Of a stretch of DNA of 64,000 nucleotides, positions 52,920-61,741 are shown in pieces. The position numbers and the translations under genes are program-made. Numbering within the stretch: position 1 is the first letter of the stretch; each line of letters begins with the position of its first letter. The notes under the pieces are model-generated. The model was not told the origin of the DNA. It saw only the letters and a list, made by a program, of their open reading frames with translations, and searched no databases. The DNA comes from Myxococcus qinghaiensis (lineage in GTDB: Bacteria > Myxococcota > Myxococcia > Myxococcales > Myxococcaceae), in assembly GCF_024198215.1 (NCBI RefSeq), contig NZ_JAKCFA010000011.1:1-64000 (forward strand), written 5' to 3'.

Positions 52920-55900
52920 GTGGAGACAGCGGGGTGACGGAGCTGCTCACGCGCCTGTTCGACCTGGGGATTCGGCTCTGGGTGGAGGGCGGCAAGCTCG
53001 CGGTGGATGCACCGGAAGGCGCGCTCACCGCCGAGCTGCGCACGGAGCTCTCCGCACACAAGGCGGCGCTCATCGCGCTGCTCGACGACAGCATGGGGGA
53101 CGCCCGCGCCGCGGAGCTGCCCGCGCTCGTCTGCCGCCCCGAGGAGCGAGACGAGCCCTTCCCCCTCACGGACATCCAGCAGGCCTACTGGGTCGGCCGG
53201 GGTGGCGACCTGGAGCTGGGCGCGGCCATCCACGTCTATGTCGAGATTGACAGCGAGACGCTGGACCCCGCGCGCTTCGGCGCGGCCTGGCGACGTCTCA
53301 TCCAACGCCACGAGATGCTCCGCGCAGTCGCCCTGCCCGACGGCACGCAGCGCATCCTTCGGGAAGTCCCCGCGTACGAAGTGGTCGTCGAGGACTACCG
53401 CGCCCTGTCACCCGAGGAGCGACAGCGACGCCTGGACGCCCACCGCGAGCGGCTGGCGCAGCAAATCCTGCCGCTCGACACGTGGCCGCTGTTCGAGCTC
53501 CGCGCGGTGCGCTTGGAGGAAGGCCACCGGCTCTACTTCAGCATCGACTGCACCTTCGTGGACTCGTGGAGCGTGCAGGTCCTCTTCCGGGAGCTCATCC
53601 AGCTCTACAACGACTCGGACGCGACGCTGGACCCGAAGGAGCATGGCCAGTCGTTCCGCGACTACGTCCTGGCCACCCGCGCCCTCCAGGAGACCGAGCT
53701 GTACCGGCGCTCGCTGGAGTACTGGCGTGGACGGATTGCCACGCTGCCCCCGGCGCCAGACCTGCCCAGGGTCACCCCCATGGGCGTGCCCCGCCGCCCG
53801 CACTTCGTGCGCCGTGAAGCCCGCATCGAGCGAGCGCGTTGGGCTCGCCTGGTGGAGCGGGCACGCGACCTCCAGCTCACACCCACGGGGCTGCTGCTCG
53901 CCTGCTACGCGGAGGTCATCGCCCACTTCAGCAAGAGCCCGCACTTCACGCTCAACGTGCCGCTCTACAACCGTCTCCCCCTGCATGAGGACGTGGGGAA
54001 GATGGTGGGGACCTTCTCCTCGTTCCTGCTCGTCGAGGTGGACCACCGCGCGGGCGGCACGTTCCAGCAGCGAGCGCGCGCGCTCCAGGAGCAGCTCTTC
54101 AAGGACCTGGAGCACCGCTACATCGGCGGCGTCGAGATTCTCCGGCAGATGTTCCGCGAGCGCGGGAAGATCAGCGGCGCGCTGATGCCCGTGGTGCTCA
54201 CCAGCTTCGCCAGCGGCGTGGAGGGCTGGGACTCCTGCTGGGTGGACCACCTGGGCCGCGCGTTCGGCCGCGTCGTCCACTCCGTCACGCAGACGCCGCA
54301 GGTGTGGATTGACCACCAGCTCGTCTTCCAGGACGGCGGCGTATTCTACAACTGGGATGCCGCGGACGAGTTGTTCGCCCCGGGCCTCCTCGACGCGATG
54401 TTCGCGTCGTACCAGCAGCTCATCGACCGGCTGGTGGACGAGCCCGACGTCGTCCATGAGAAGCCCCTGCGCCTGTCCGAGCCCCAGGTTGCCTCGGGGC
54501 CTCGGCTTGAAGGCGCGCGCTCCGAGCGCCTGCTGCACTCACGCTTCGTGGAGCAGGCGACCGCGCGGCCCGACCGGACCGCTGTCATCGCGCCGGGACG
54601 CACGCTGAGCTACGGCGAGCTGCTGCGCAGGAGCACCGCGCTCGCTCAAGTGCTCACGCAGGCGGGAGCGCGGAAGAACCACCCCGTGGCCGTGGTGATG
54701 GAGAAGGGCTGGGAGCAGGTGGTGGCCACCCTCGCCTGCTCCCTGGCTGGGGCACCCTATCTCCCCATCGACTCGGGCGTTCCCGGAGAGCGGCTCAAGC
54801 AACTCCTGGAGGACAGCGCGTGTGAGCACGTCGTCACCCAGCCCTGGCTGGAGCCTCGCCTCGAATGGCCTTTCGCTCCACGCCGCTTCACGGTGGAGTC
54901 CGTGGAGCCCGCCTCGGCTCCACCGCGGCCGGAGCTCCCGGCGCAGGGCGCGGATGACCTCGCGGTCATCATCTACACGTCCGGCTCCACGGGGCGCCCC
55001 GGGGGCGTGATGCTCGCGCACCGAGGACTCGTTCACGCGCTCGACGAGACACTGCGCGAGTTCTCCATCGGTCCGGAGGACCGCGTCCTGGCGCTGACGG
55101 CCCTGCACCACGACATGTCGATGTTCGACGTGTTCGGGATGTTGTCGGCCGGTGGCGCCATCGTCTTCTGCGAGGCCGCCGCGCGAAAGGAGCCCGCGCG
55201 TTGGGCCGAGCTGCTGCGCACGGAGCGCATCACCCTCTGGAACTCCGTGCCTGGGATGATGGAGATGCTCCTGGCCCACGCCAGCGGGCGCCCGGAGCCG
55301 CTCGCCCCTTCGCTGCGGCTCGCCTTCCTGGGCGGCGATTGGATTCCTCTCGACCTGCCGGACCGGCTCCGCGCGCTCGTGCCGACGGCTCAACCTGTCA
55401 GCGTGGGCGGCCCGACGGAGACGAGCCTCTGGAACATCTGGTTCCCCATCGGGAAGGTGGACCCGAGTTGGAAGAGCATCCCCTACGGCCGCCCCATCGC
55501 GGACACCCGCTACCACGTCATGGACGAGTCGCTGCGGGAGCGCCCCCTGTGGGTCCCTGGCGAGCTGTGCTGCGCGGGCGTCGGCGTGGCGAAGGGCTAC
55601 TGGCGCAACGAGGCGCGCACGCGGGAGCGCTTCGTCACGCACCCCGTGACGAGCGAGCGGCTGTATCGCACGGGTGACCTGGGACGCCTGCTGCCGGATG
55701 GCACCGTCGAGATTCTCGGCCGCGTCGACTTCCAACTCTCCATCCTCGGCCATCGCGTCGAGCCCGGTGAAATCGAGGCCGCGCTCCGACTCCATCCCGA
55801 GGTGTCCGCCGCCGTCGTGGTGGCGGATGGAGACCGTCACTCGCCGCGCCTCCTCGCCTACGTTGTGCGTCGTCCTGGCGCCACGTTGACGCAGGAGCCG

Positions 55901-58900
55901 CTGCGGCGCTTCCTCGGCGAGCGACTCGCGGACCACATGGTCCCCTCCCTCGTGGTGTTCCTGGAGCAGCTCCCACTCGGCCCCACGGGCAAGGTGGACC
56001 GCGCCGCACTGCCCAGACCGGAGGTACAGCAGCGCCTCACGGAGTCGCGCGCCAGCGACAGCGCACCCACGCACGAGGCCGAGGCCGCGCTGGCCGCCAT
56101 CGTCCGGGACGTGCTCCAGCTGCCGAACGTGGAGCGGAGAAAGAACTTCTTCGAGCTGGGTGCCAACTCCGTCCACCTGGTCCGCATCAACGCCCGCATC
56201 CGGCAGGAGCTGGGCGCGGACATCCCCACCGTGGAGCTGTTCCAGAACGCGAACCTCGCCGCGCTGGCCGCGCACCTGGGACGGGTGCGAAACGGGGACA
56301 CCGGAGGCCCCTCCGCGCGAGTGAGCCAGACCCGCGCCGACACGCTGGAGCGAAGCCCCATCGCCATCATCGGCATGAGTGCCCGGCTCCCGGGCGCGCC
56401 GGACGTGGAGACGTACTGGAAGAACCTGGTCGAAGGCGTCGAGTCGGTGCGCTTCTTCACCGACGAGGAGCTGCGAGCGCAGGGACTCTCCCGGGAGATG
56501 ATTGGCAATCCGCACTACGTGAAGGCAGGCGCCGTCCTCGACGACATCGCCGGCTTCGACGCGGAGTTCTTCGGACTCACCGCTCGCGAGGCGCTGCTCA
56601 CGGATCCGCAGCAGCGGCTGTTCCTCGAATGCGCATGGGAGTCGCTGGAGCGCGCGGGCTACCGCCCGGACGCGACGGGGAAGAAGGTCGGCGTCTTCGC
56701 GGGCAAGAGCCTGAGCAACTACATCTACCCGGAGCTCGACCTCACCCAGCCCCTGCCCTACTTCCAGCGGCTGTTCGGCAACGACAAGGACTTCGTCGCC
56801 ACGCAGGTCTCCTACAAGCTCAACCTCACGGGCCCCAGCATCACGCTCCAGACGGCGTGCTCGACGTCACTGGTCGCGGTGAGTCTGGCGTGCCAGGCCT
56901 TGTGGAACCGCGACTGCGAGATGGCCCTCGCGGGTGGCGTGTCCATCAAGGTGCCCCACCACCTGGGCTACCTCGCGGAGCCCGGCTCGGGGATGTTCTC
57001 TCCCGACGGCCACTGCCGTCCCTTCGACGCCCAGGCGCAAGGCATCCTCCCGGCGAGCGGCGCGGGCGTCGTGGTGCTCAAGCGGCTCGACCAGGCCCTC
57101 GCGGACGGAGACCCCATCCACGCCGTCATCCTCGGCGCGGCGGTGAACAACGACGGCGGGGACAAGGTCGGCTTCTCCGCGCCGAATCGCGATGGACAGG
57201 CGGAGGCGATTGCGCGCGCCCAGGCGATGGCGGGCGTTCCTCCGGAGACCCTCCGCTACATCGAGGCGCACGGCACGGGGACTCCGCTGGGAGACCCGAT
57301 GGAGATCGCCGCGCTCACGCAGGCCTTCCGGTTGGGGACCTCGGAGAAGGGCTTCTGCGCGGTGGGCTCGGCCAAGTCCAACTTCGGCCACCTGGACACC
57401 GCCGCGGGCGTGGCGGGGCTCATCAAGGCCGCGCTGGCCGTGGAGCACGGGCTCATCCCGCCCACCCTCCACTTCGAGCACCCGAACCCCGCCATCGGCT
57501 TCGAGCAGACGCCCTTCTACGTCAACGCACGCCTCCTGCCCTGGCCGGAGGGCCCGCATCCTCGCCGCGCGGGCGTCAGCTCGTTCGGCGTGGGCGGGAC
57601 GAACGCGCACGTCGTGCTTCAAGCCGCACCCCCGCGTGACAGCTCGTCAACCCGGCGGCCGGTCCACGTGCTGCCCCTCTCCGCGCGCAGCCCTCGCGCG
57701 CTCGAAGCCCTGGGGCGACGGTTCGAGAGCTTCCTCGCGAGCGCCTCGGACTCCGTGCTCGCGGACATCTGCTACACGGCGGGCCTCGTCCGTTCGCACT
57801 TCCCACATCGCCTGGCCGTCGTCGGGCGCACGGCCGAAGAGCTGCGGGAGCGCCTGCGCCGGGTCCTCGAGGGCACGCTGACGCCAGGCGTGGCCCGGGG
57901 TCAGGTCCAGTCCGAGCAACCCCCACGCGTCGCGTTCCTCTTCACCGGCCACGGCGCGCAGTACGAGGGCATGGGGCGCGCGCTCCATGACACCAGCCCC
58001 GTCTTCCGTGAGGCACTGGAGCGCATGGCGGCGCTGCTTCGAGTGGAGCTGGAGACACCGCTGCTCGCGGTGCTGTACGGGAGCGAGTCCCACCGGCTCC
58101 AGGAGCTGGCCTATGCCCAGCCCGCCATCTTCGCGGTGGAGTACGCGCTGGCGGAGCTGTGGCGCTCGTGGGGCATCGAACCGCACGCCGTCCTGGGTCA
58201 CAGCCTGGGCGAGTACATCGCCGCGCTGAGCGCGGGGGTCTTCTCGCTGGAGGACGCCGTGCGACTGGTCGCGGCGCGCGGGCGGCTGATGGAGCAGCTC
58301 GCGCTGGAGGGGGAGACGCTCGTCGTGCTCGCGGATGAAGCACGCGTCCGGGAGGCGCTGGTGAAGCATGGGGGACGCCTGTCCATCGGCTCCATCAACG
58401 CGCCCCAGAACGTGGTGGTGTCCGGTGAGGCCCCCGCCGTGCGGCAGCTCACGGACGAGCTCACCGCGCAGGGCATCCAGGTCAAGAAGCTGGAGGCCAC
58501 GCGCGCGGCCCACTCGCACCTGATGGACCCGATGCTTCCCGCCTTCGAGGAGGTCGCGCGGACCGTCACCTACCATGCACCCACGCGGGCCCTCATCTCG
58601 AACCTGACGGGGCGACTCGCGGGAGCGGAGGTCGCGACGCCCGAGTACTGGGTGCGCCATCTGCGTGAGCCCGTGCAGCTCGCGGAGGGGATGCGGACCC
58701 TGGCCACATTGGGGACGCAAGTGTTCCTGGAGCTCGGTCCCAAGCCGACCCTGGTCTGGATGGGACGCGAATGTCTGCCCGTGGCTCAGGCACAGTGGTT
58801 GACGAGCCTGCGCAAGGGCCACGAGGACTGGCACCAGTTGCTGGAGTGTCTGGCGACGCTCTACGCGCAGGGCGCACCGGTGAGCTGGCGGGGCTACGAG

Positions 58901-61741
58901 CAGGAAGAGGCCCGCAGACGCGTGGCGCTGCCCACGTACCCGTTCGAGCGACAGCGCTTCTGGTCTGAAGAAGCCGGCCCTCGGGGCACCGCGCGCCGCG
59001 AAGACACCCGGACTTCTCACCCGCTGCTGGGAGCACGCCTGTCGTCGGCGACCCTGCGTCCGGGAGAGCTGCTGTTCGAGTCGCGAGTCGGAGCCTCGTC
59101 ACCCTCCTATCTGGGAGACCACCGCGCGCTCGGAACAGCCCTGCTCCCAGGAACGGCCTATCTGGAGATGGCCCTCGCGGCCGGAGCCGTGGCGCTTCCG
59201 AACCAGGCGCTCGTCGTCGAGGACCTCGCACTGGAGCAGGCCCTCGTCCTTCCGGAGCAAGGGGAGGTCACGCTCCAGACCGTGGCGCGCACCACCAGCG
59301 AGCAGGCGCTCACCGTCGAGGTCTTCCGCCGCGAGGAGCGCGAAGACGGAGAGGCCCGGTGGATACGTCTTGCCTCCGGCAAGGTGAGAGCCGCGCGGGC
59401 CGAGGATGCGGCGCCGACCCGACTCGAAGCCGCGCTCCTGCATCCCACCGACATCGAGGCCCAGCCGGGAGAGTTCCACTACACACGAGCACGCAAGCTC
59501 GGGGCGGAGTTCGGGGAGGCGTTCCGCGGACTCGTCGAGCTGTGGCGTGACGACCTGGGCGCCTGCGCGCGCATCGAAGTCCCGGAGCCGCTGCGTGACG
59601 AGTCTAGACCCCACCACGTCCATCCCGCGGTGCTCGATGCGTGCCTTCAGCTCGTCGGCGCGGTGAGACCGGAGCTCCGCGAGGGTGAGTGGCTGCTGCC
59701 CGCGAGCTTCGGCCGGGTGCGCGTCCACCGGGCCTCGCTGCCCCATCGGATGGTGAGTCGAGTCATTCCCCGCTCACCGCTCCTGGCGGACGTCTTCGTC
59801 CATGACGAGGCGGGAGACGAAGTGCTCCGCGTCGAGGGCTTCGAGCTCAAGCGCATCCGTGGCGAGGCCTTCCTCCAGGGCGCACGGCCGGGACTCGAAG
59901 ACGCGCTGTATGAGCCCGCCTGGCGCGACCAGCCCCGTCCCCTCAGCGAGGTCATCCACCGGCCCTCCACCTGGCTCCTCATCGCGGACGACCAGGGACT
60001 CGCCGAGGCCCTTCGCTCACGTGTGGAGGAGGAGGGACGAGACACCTGCGTCGTCGTCCAGACGGGCCCTGACTATGAACAACAGGGGCCTCATCGCTTC
60101 CAGGTAGACCCCGCGCGGCCCGAGCACTTCACGCGGTTGCTGGAGACGCTGGCACGCGACGAGCGCCCGCTGCGTCAGGTCATTCATCTGGGGACACTCG
60201 CCACGCCGGTCGCTCCCATCCTCCGGACGGAGACGCTGGCCGAGGACGTTCGCCGGGCCTGTGGCGGCGTGCTTCATCTCGTCCAGGCGCTCGTCGCTCG
60301 GGACGCTCCGGCGCCGGTCCTCCAGCTCATCACGCGCGGGGCCCAGGAAGGCAAACCCGGAGCGGGCTCCGCGTTGTGGGGGTTGGGGCAGGTCATCGCC
60401 CTGGAGCACCCGGAGCTGCGCTGCCGCCGGATAGACCTCGCGCCGTCAGCGGGTGCCGAGGCGAGCCGCGAGCTGCTGGCGGAGCTTCGCTCCGAGAGCC
60501 AGGAGGACCAGGTCCGACTCGAAGGAGGGTCGCGACAAGTGGCCCGGCTGCGCCTCGCGGAAACCTCTGTTTCGGAGAGCGCGCTGCATCCCGAGGCCAC
60601 CTACCTCATCACGGGAGGCTTCGGGCGTCTGGGTCGTCTCGTCGCGCAGTCGATGGTGGACCGGGGCGCTCGGTGCCTCGTCCTCCTGGGGCGACGGGCT
60701 CCCTCGGATGACGACACCGGACTCGCCGCGCTCCGCTCCACGGGAGCACGAGTCCTCTGCCTCGAAGCGGACGTGAGCCGCCCGGAGTGCATGCACGCGG
60801 CGATTGAAGAGGTGAACCGCCTGCTTCCGCCCCTTCGAGGCGTCGTGCACGCGGCGGGCGTGGTGCGGGACGGGCCGCTGCGGACCCTGACATGGGAGTC
60901 CTTCGCTCAGGTGCTCGCGCCCAAGGTCCAGGGGGCCTGGAACCTCCACACCGCGACACGGGGACACGCGCTCGACTTCTTCGTCCTGTTCTCCTCCGTG
61001 TCCTCCCTGCTCGGGAACGCGGGGCAGGCGAACTACGCCGCGGCGAATGCGTACCTGGATGGCCTGGCGAGACACCGACGTGCGCTCGGACTGCCGGGCC
61101 TGAGCATCGCCTGGGGCCCGTGGTCCGGAGAGGGCACCGCCGCGAGCGAGGCCTTCGCGGAGCGCCTGCGGGGACAGGGGCTCGGACTGCTCTCCCCCGT
61201 GCACGGCCTCACCGCGCTGCACCGGCTGTGGACCCACGCGCGGCCCAACATCGCCGTGGTGCCGCTCGACTGGAAGCAGCTCGCGGTGACGAGCTCGTCC
61301 CCGTTCCTCGCGGAGCTGGCGAGTCGAGTCGGCTCGTCACGAAAGAGCGGCGTCGCGCAGCAAGGCTTCCGTCAGCGACTCGAGGCCGCGCCTGCTTCGG
61401 AGCAACAGCCGCTCCTCCGAGCCCACGTGCGGGAGCAGGTGGCCGCGGTCCTGGGATTGGCACCCTCCTCGGTGGGTGTCGACCGGGGACTGTTCGACCT
61501 CGGTCTGGATTCGCTCGGCTCGCTGGAGATTCGCAACCGCCTCCAGGCGTCGCTGCCCTGCACGCTGCCATCCATCGTGGTGTTCAAGCACCCCAGCGTC
61601 GACCAGCTCTCCACGTACCTCGCCACGGAGGTGCTGCGACTCGCCTCGGCGGCGCCCCCGCCCCAGCAGGAAGCGGGCGACGAGTTGCCGCTCGATGAAG
61701 TGGTCCGCCGGCTGGAGCGAAAGCTCGAGGACATGGGCTAG
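52916..61741 (+). CDS. Hybrid NRPS-PKS megasynthase: TubC-Cy-A-PCP-KS-AT-DH-KR-ACP
   Basis: A 2941-aa enzyme. Residues ~5-57 are a TubC-type docking domain. A heterocyclisation domain (about 80-510) opens FPLTDIQQAYWVGR and has D211-CTFV-D216-SW-S219 (DxxxxDxxS) in place of HHxxxDG, so it should cyclise Ser, Thr or Cys into an azoline. The adenylation domain (about 540-1035) has TSGSTGRPGGV and WNSVPG. The PCP serine is Ser1085. The KS (about 1148-1570) has Cys1315, His1452 and His1492. The AT (from ~1672) has GHSLGEY (Ser1763); its specificity motif RAAHS (His1866) is not canonical, but QPAIFAVEYAL suggests malonyl-CoA. The DH has His2069 and D2241ACLQ, intact. The KR has TGGFGRLG and Tyr2707; VRDGPL keeps the last Asp of the LDD motif (B-type). 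The ACP serine is Ser2866. It makes one aminoacyl-azoline unit plus one two-carbon enoyl extension. GTG start. Confidence 0.95.
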   Translation: MSGDSGVTELLTRLFDLGIRLWVEGGKLAVDAPEGALTAELRTELSAHKAALIALLDDSMGDARAAELPALVCRPEERDEPFPLTDIQQAYWVGRGGDLELGAAIHVYVEIDSETLDPARFGAAWRRLIQRHEMLRAVALPDGTQRILREVPAYEVVVEDYRALSPEERQRRLDAHRERLAQQILPLDTWPLFELRAVRLEEGHRLYFSIDCTFVDSWSVQVLFRELIQLYNDSDATLDPKEHGQSFRDYVLATRALQETELYRRSLEYWRGRIATLPPAPDLPRVTPMGVPRRPHFVRREARIERARWARLVERARDLQLTPTGLLLACYAEVIAHFSKSPHFTLNVPLYNRLPLHEDVGKMVGTFSSFLLVEVDHRAGGTFQQRARALQEQLFKDLEHRYIGGVEILRQMFRERGKISGALMPVVLTSFASGVEGWDSCWVDHLGRAFGRVVHSVTQTPQVWIDHQLVFQDGGVFYNWDAADELFAPGLLDAMFASYQQLIDRLVDEPDVVHEKPLRLSEPQVASGPRLEGARSERLLHSRFVEQATARPDRTAVIAPGRTLSYGELLRRSTALAQVLTQAGARKNHPVAVVMEKGWEQVVATLACSLAGAPYLPIDSGVPGERLKQLLEDSACEHVVTQPWLEPRLEWPFAPRRFTVESVEPASAPPRPELPAQGADDLAVIIYTSGSTGRPGGVMLAHRGLVHALDETLREFSIGPEDRVLALTALHHDMSMFDVFGMLSAGGAIVFCEAAARKEPARWAELLRTERITLWNSVPGMMEMLLAHASGRPEPLAPSLRLAFLGGDWIPLDLPDRLRALVPTAQPVSVGGPTETSLWNIWFPIGKVDPSWKSIPYGRPIADTRYHVMDESLRERPLWVPGELCCAGVGVAKGYWRNEARTRERFVTHPVTSERLYRTGDLGRLLPDGTVEILGRVDFQLSILGHRVEPGEIEAALRLHPEVSAAVVVADGDRHSPRLLAYVVRRPGATLTQEPLRRFLGERLADHMVPSLVVFLEQLPLGPTGKVDRAALPRPEVQQRLTESRASDSAPTHEAEAALAAIVRDVLQLPNVERRKNFFELGANSVHLVRINARIRQELGADIPTVELFQNANLAALAAHLGRVRNGDTGGPSARVSQTRADTLERSPIAIIGMSARLPGAPDVETYWKNLVEGVESVRFFTDEELRAQGLSREMIGNPHYVKAGAVLDDIAGFDAEFFGLTAREALLTDPQQRLFLECAWESLERAGYRPDATGKKVGVFAGKSLSNYIYPELDLTQPLPYFQRLFGNDKDFVATQVSYKLNLTGPSITLQTACSTSLVAVSLACQALWNRDCEMALAGGVSIKVPHHLGYLAEPGSGMFSPDGHCRPFDAQAQGILPASGAGVVVLKRLDQALADGDPIHAVILGAAVNNDGGDKVGFSAPNRDGQAEAIARAQAMAGVPPETLRYIEAHGTGTPLGDPMEIAALTQAFRLGTSEKGFCAVGSAKSNFGHLDTAAGVAGLIKAALAVEHGLIPPTLHFEHPNPAIGFEQTPFYVNARLLPWPEGPHPRRAGVSSFGVGGTNAHVVLQAAPPRDSSSTRRPVHVLPLSARSPRALEALGRRFESFLASASDSVLADICYTAGLVRSHFPHRLAVVGRTAEELRERLRRVLEGTLTPGVARGQVQSEQPPRVAFLFTGHGAQYEGMGRALHDTSPVFREALERMAALLRVELETPLLAVLYGSESHRLQELAYAQPAIFAVEYALAELWRSWGIEPHAVLGHSLGEYIAALSAGVFSLEDAVRLVAARGRLMEQLALEGETLVVLADEARVREALVKHGGRLSIGSINAPQNVVVSGEAPAVRQLTDELTAQGIQVKKLEATRAAHSHLMDPMLPAFEEVARTVTYHAPTRALISNLTGRLAGAEVATPEYWVRHLREPVQLAEGMRTLATLGTQVFLELGPKPTLVWMGRECLPVAQAQWLTSLRKGHEDWHQLLECLATLYAQGAPVSWRGYEQEEARRRVALPTYPFERQRFWSEEAGPRGTARREDTRTSHPLLGARLSSATLRPGELLFESRVGASSPSYLGDHRALGTALLPGTAYLEMALAAGAVALPNQALVVEDLALEQALVLPEQGEVTLQTVARTTSEQALTVEVFRREEREDGEARWIRLASGKVRAARAEDAAPTRLEAALLHPTDIEAQPGEFHYTRARKLGAEFGEAFRGLVELWRDDLGACARIEVPEPLRDESRPHHVHPAVLDACLQLVGAVRPELREGEWLLPASFGRVRVHRASLPHRMVSRVIPRSPLLADVFVHDEAGDEVLRVEGFELKRIRGEAFLQGARPGLEDALYEPAWRDQPRPLSEVIHRPSTWLLIADDQGLAEALRSRVEEEGRDTCVVVQTGPDYEQQGPHRFQVDPARPEHFTRLLETLARDERPLRQVIHLGTLATPVAPILRTETLAEDVRRACGGVLHLVQALVARDAPAPVLQLITRGAQEGKPGAGSALWGLGQVIALEHPELRCRRIDLAPSAGAEASRELLAELRSESQEDQVRLEGGSRQVARLRLAETSVSESALHPEATYLITGGFGRLGRLVAQSMVDRGARCLVLLGRRAPSDDDTGLAALRSTGARVLCLEADVSRPECMHAAIEEVNRLLPPLRGVVHAAGVVRDGPLRTLTWESFAQVLAPKVQGAWNLHTATRGHALDFFVLFSSVSSLLGNAGQANYAAANAYLDGLARHRRALGLPGLSIAWGPWSGEGTAASEAFAERLRGQGLGLLSPVHGLTALHRLWTHARPNIAVVPLDWKQLAVTSSSPFLAELASRVGSSRKSGVAQQGFRQRLEAAPASEQQPLLRAHVREQVAAVLGLAPSSVGVDRGLFDLGLDSLGSLEIRNRLQASLPCTLPSIVVFKHPSVDQLSTYLATEVLRLASAAPPPQQEAGDELPLDEVVRRLERKLEDMG

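Noticed and set aside
54539-56515. Minus-strand open frame of 658 codons inside the megasynthase
   Set aside because: Antisense to the A-PCP-KS region, no recognisable domains.
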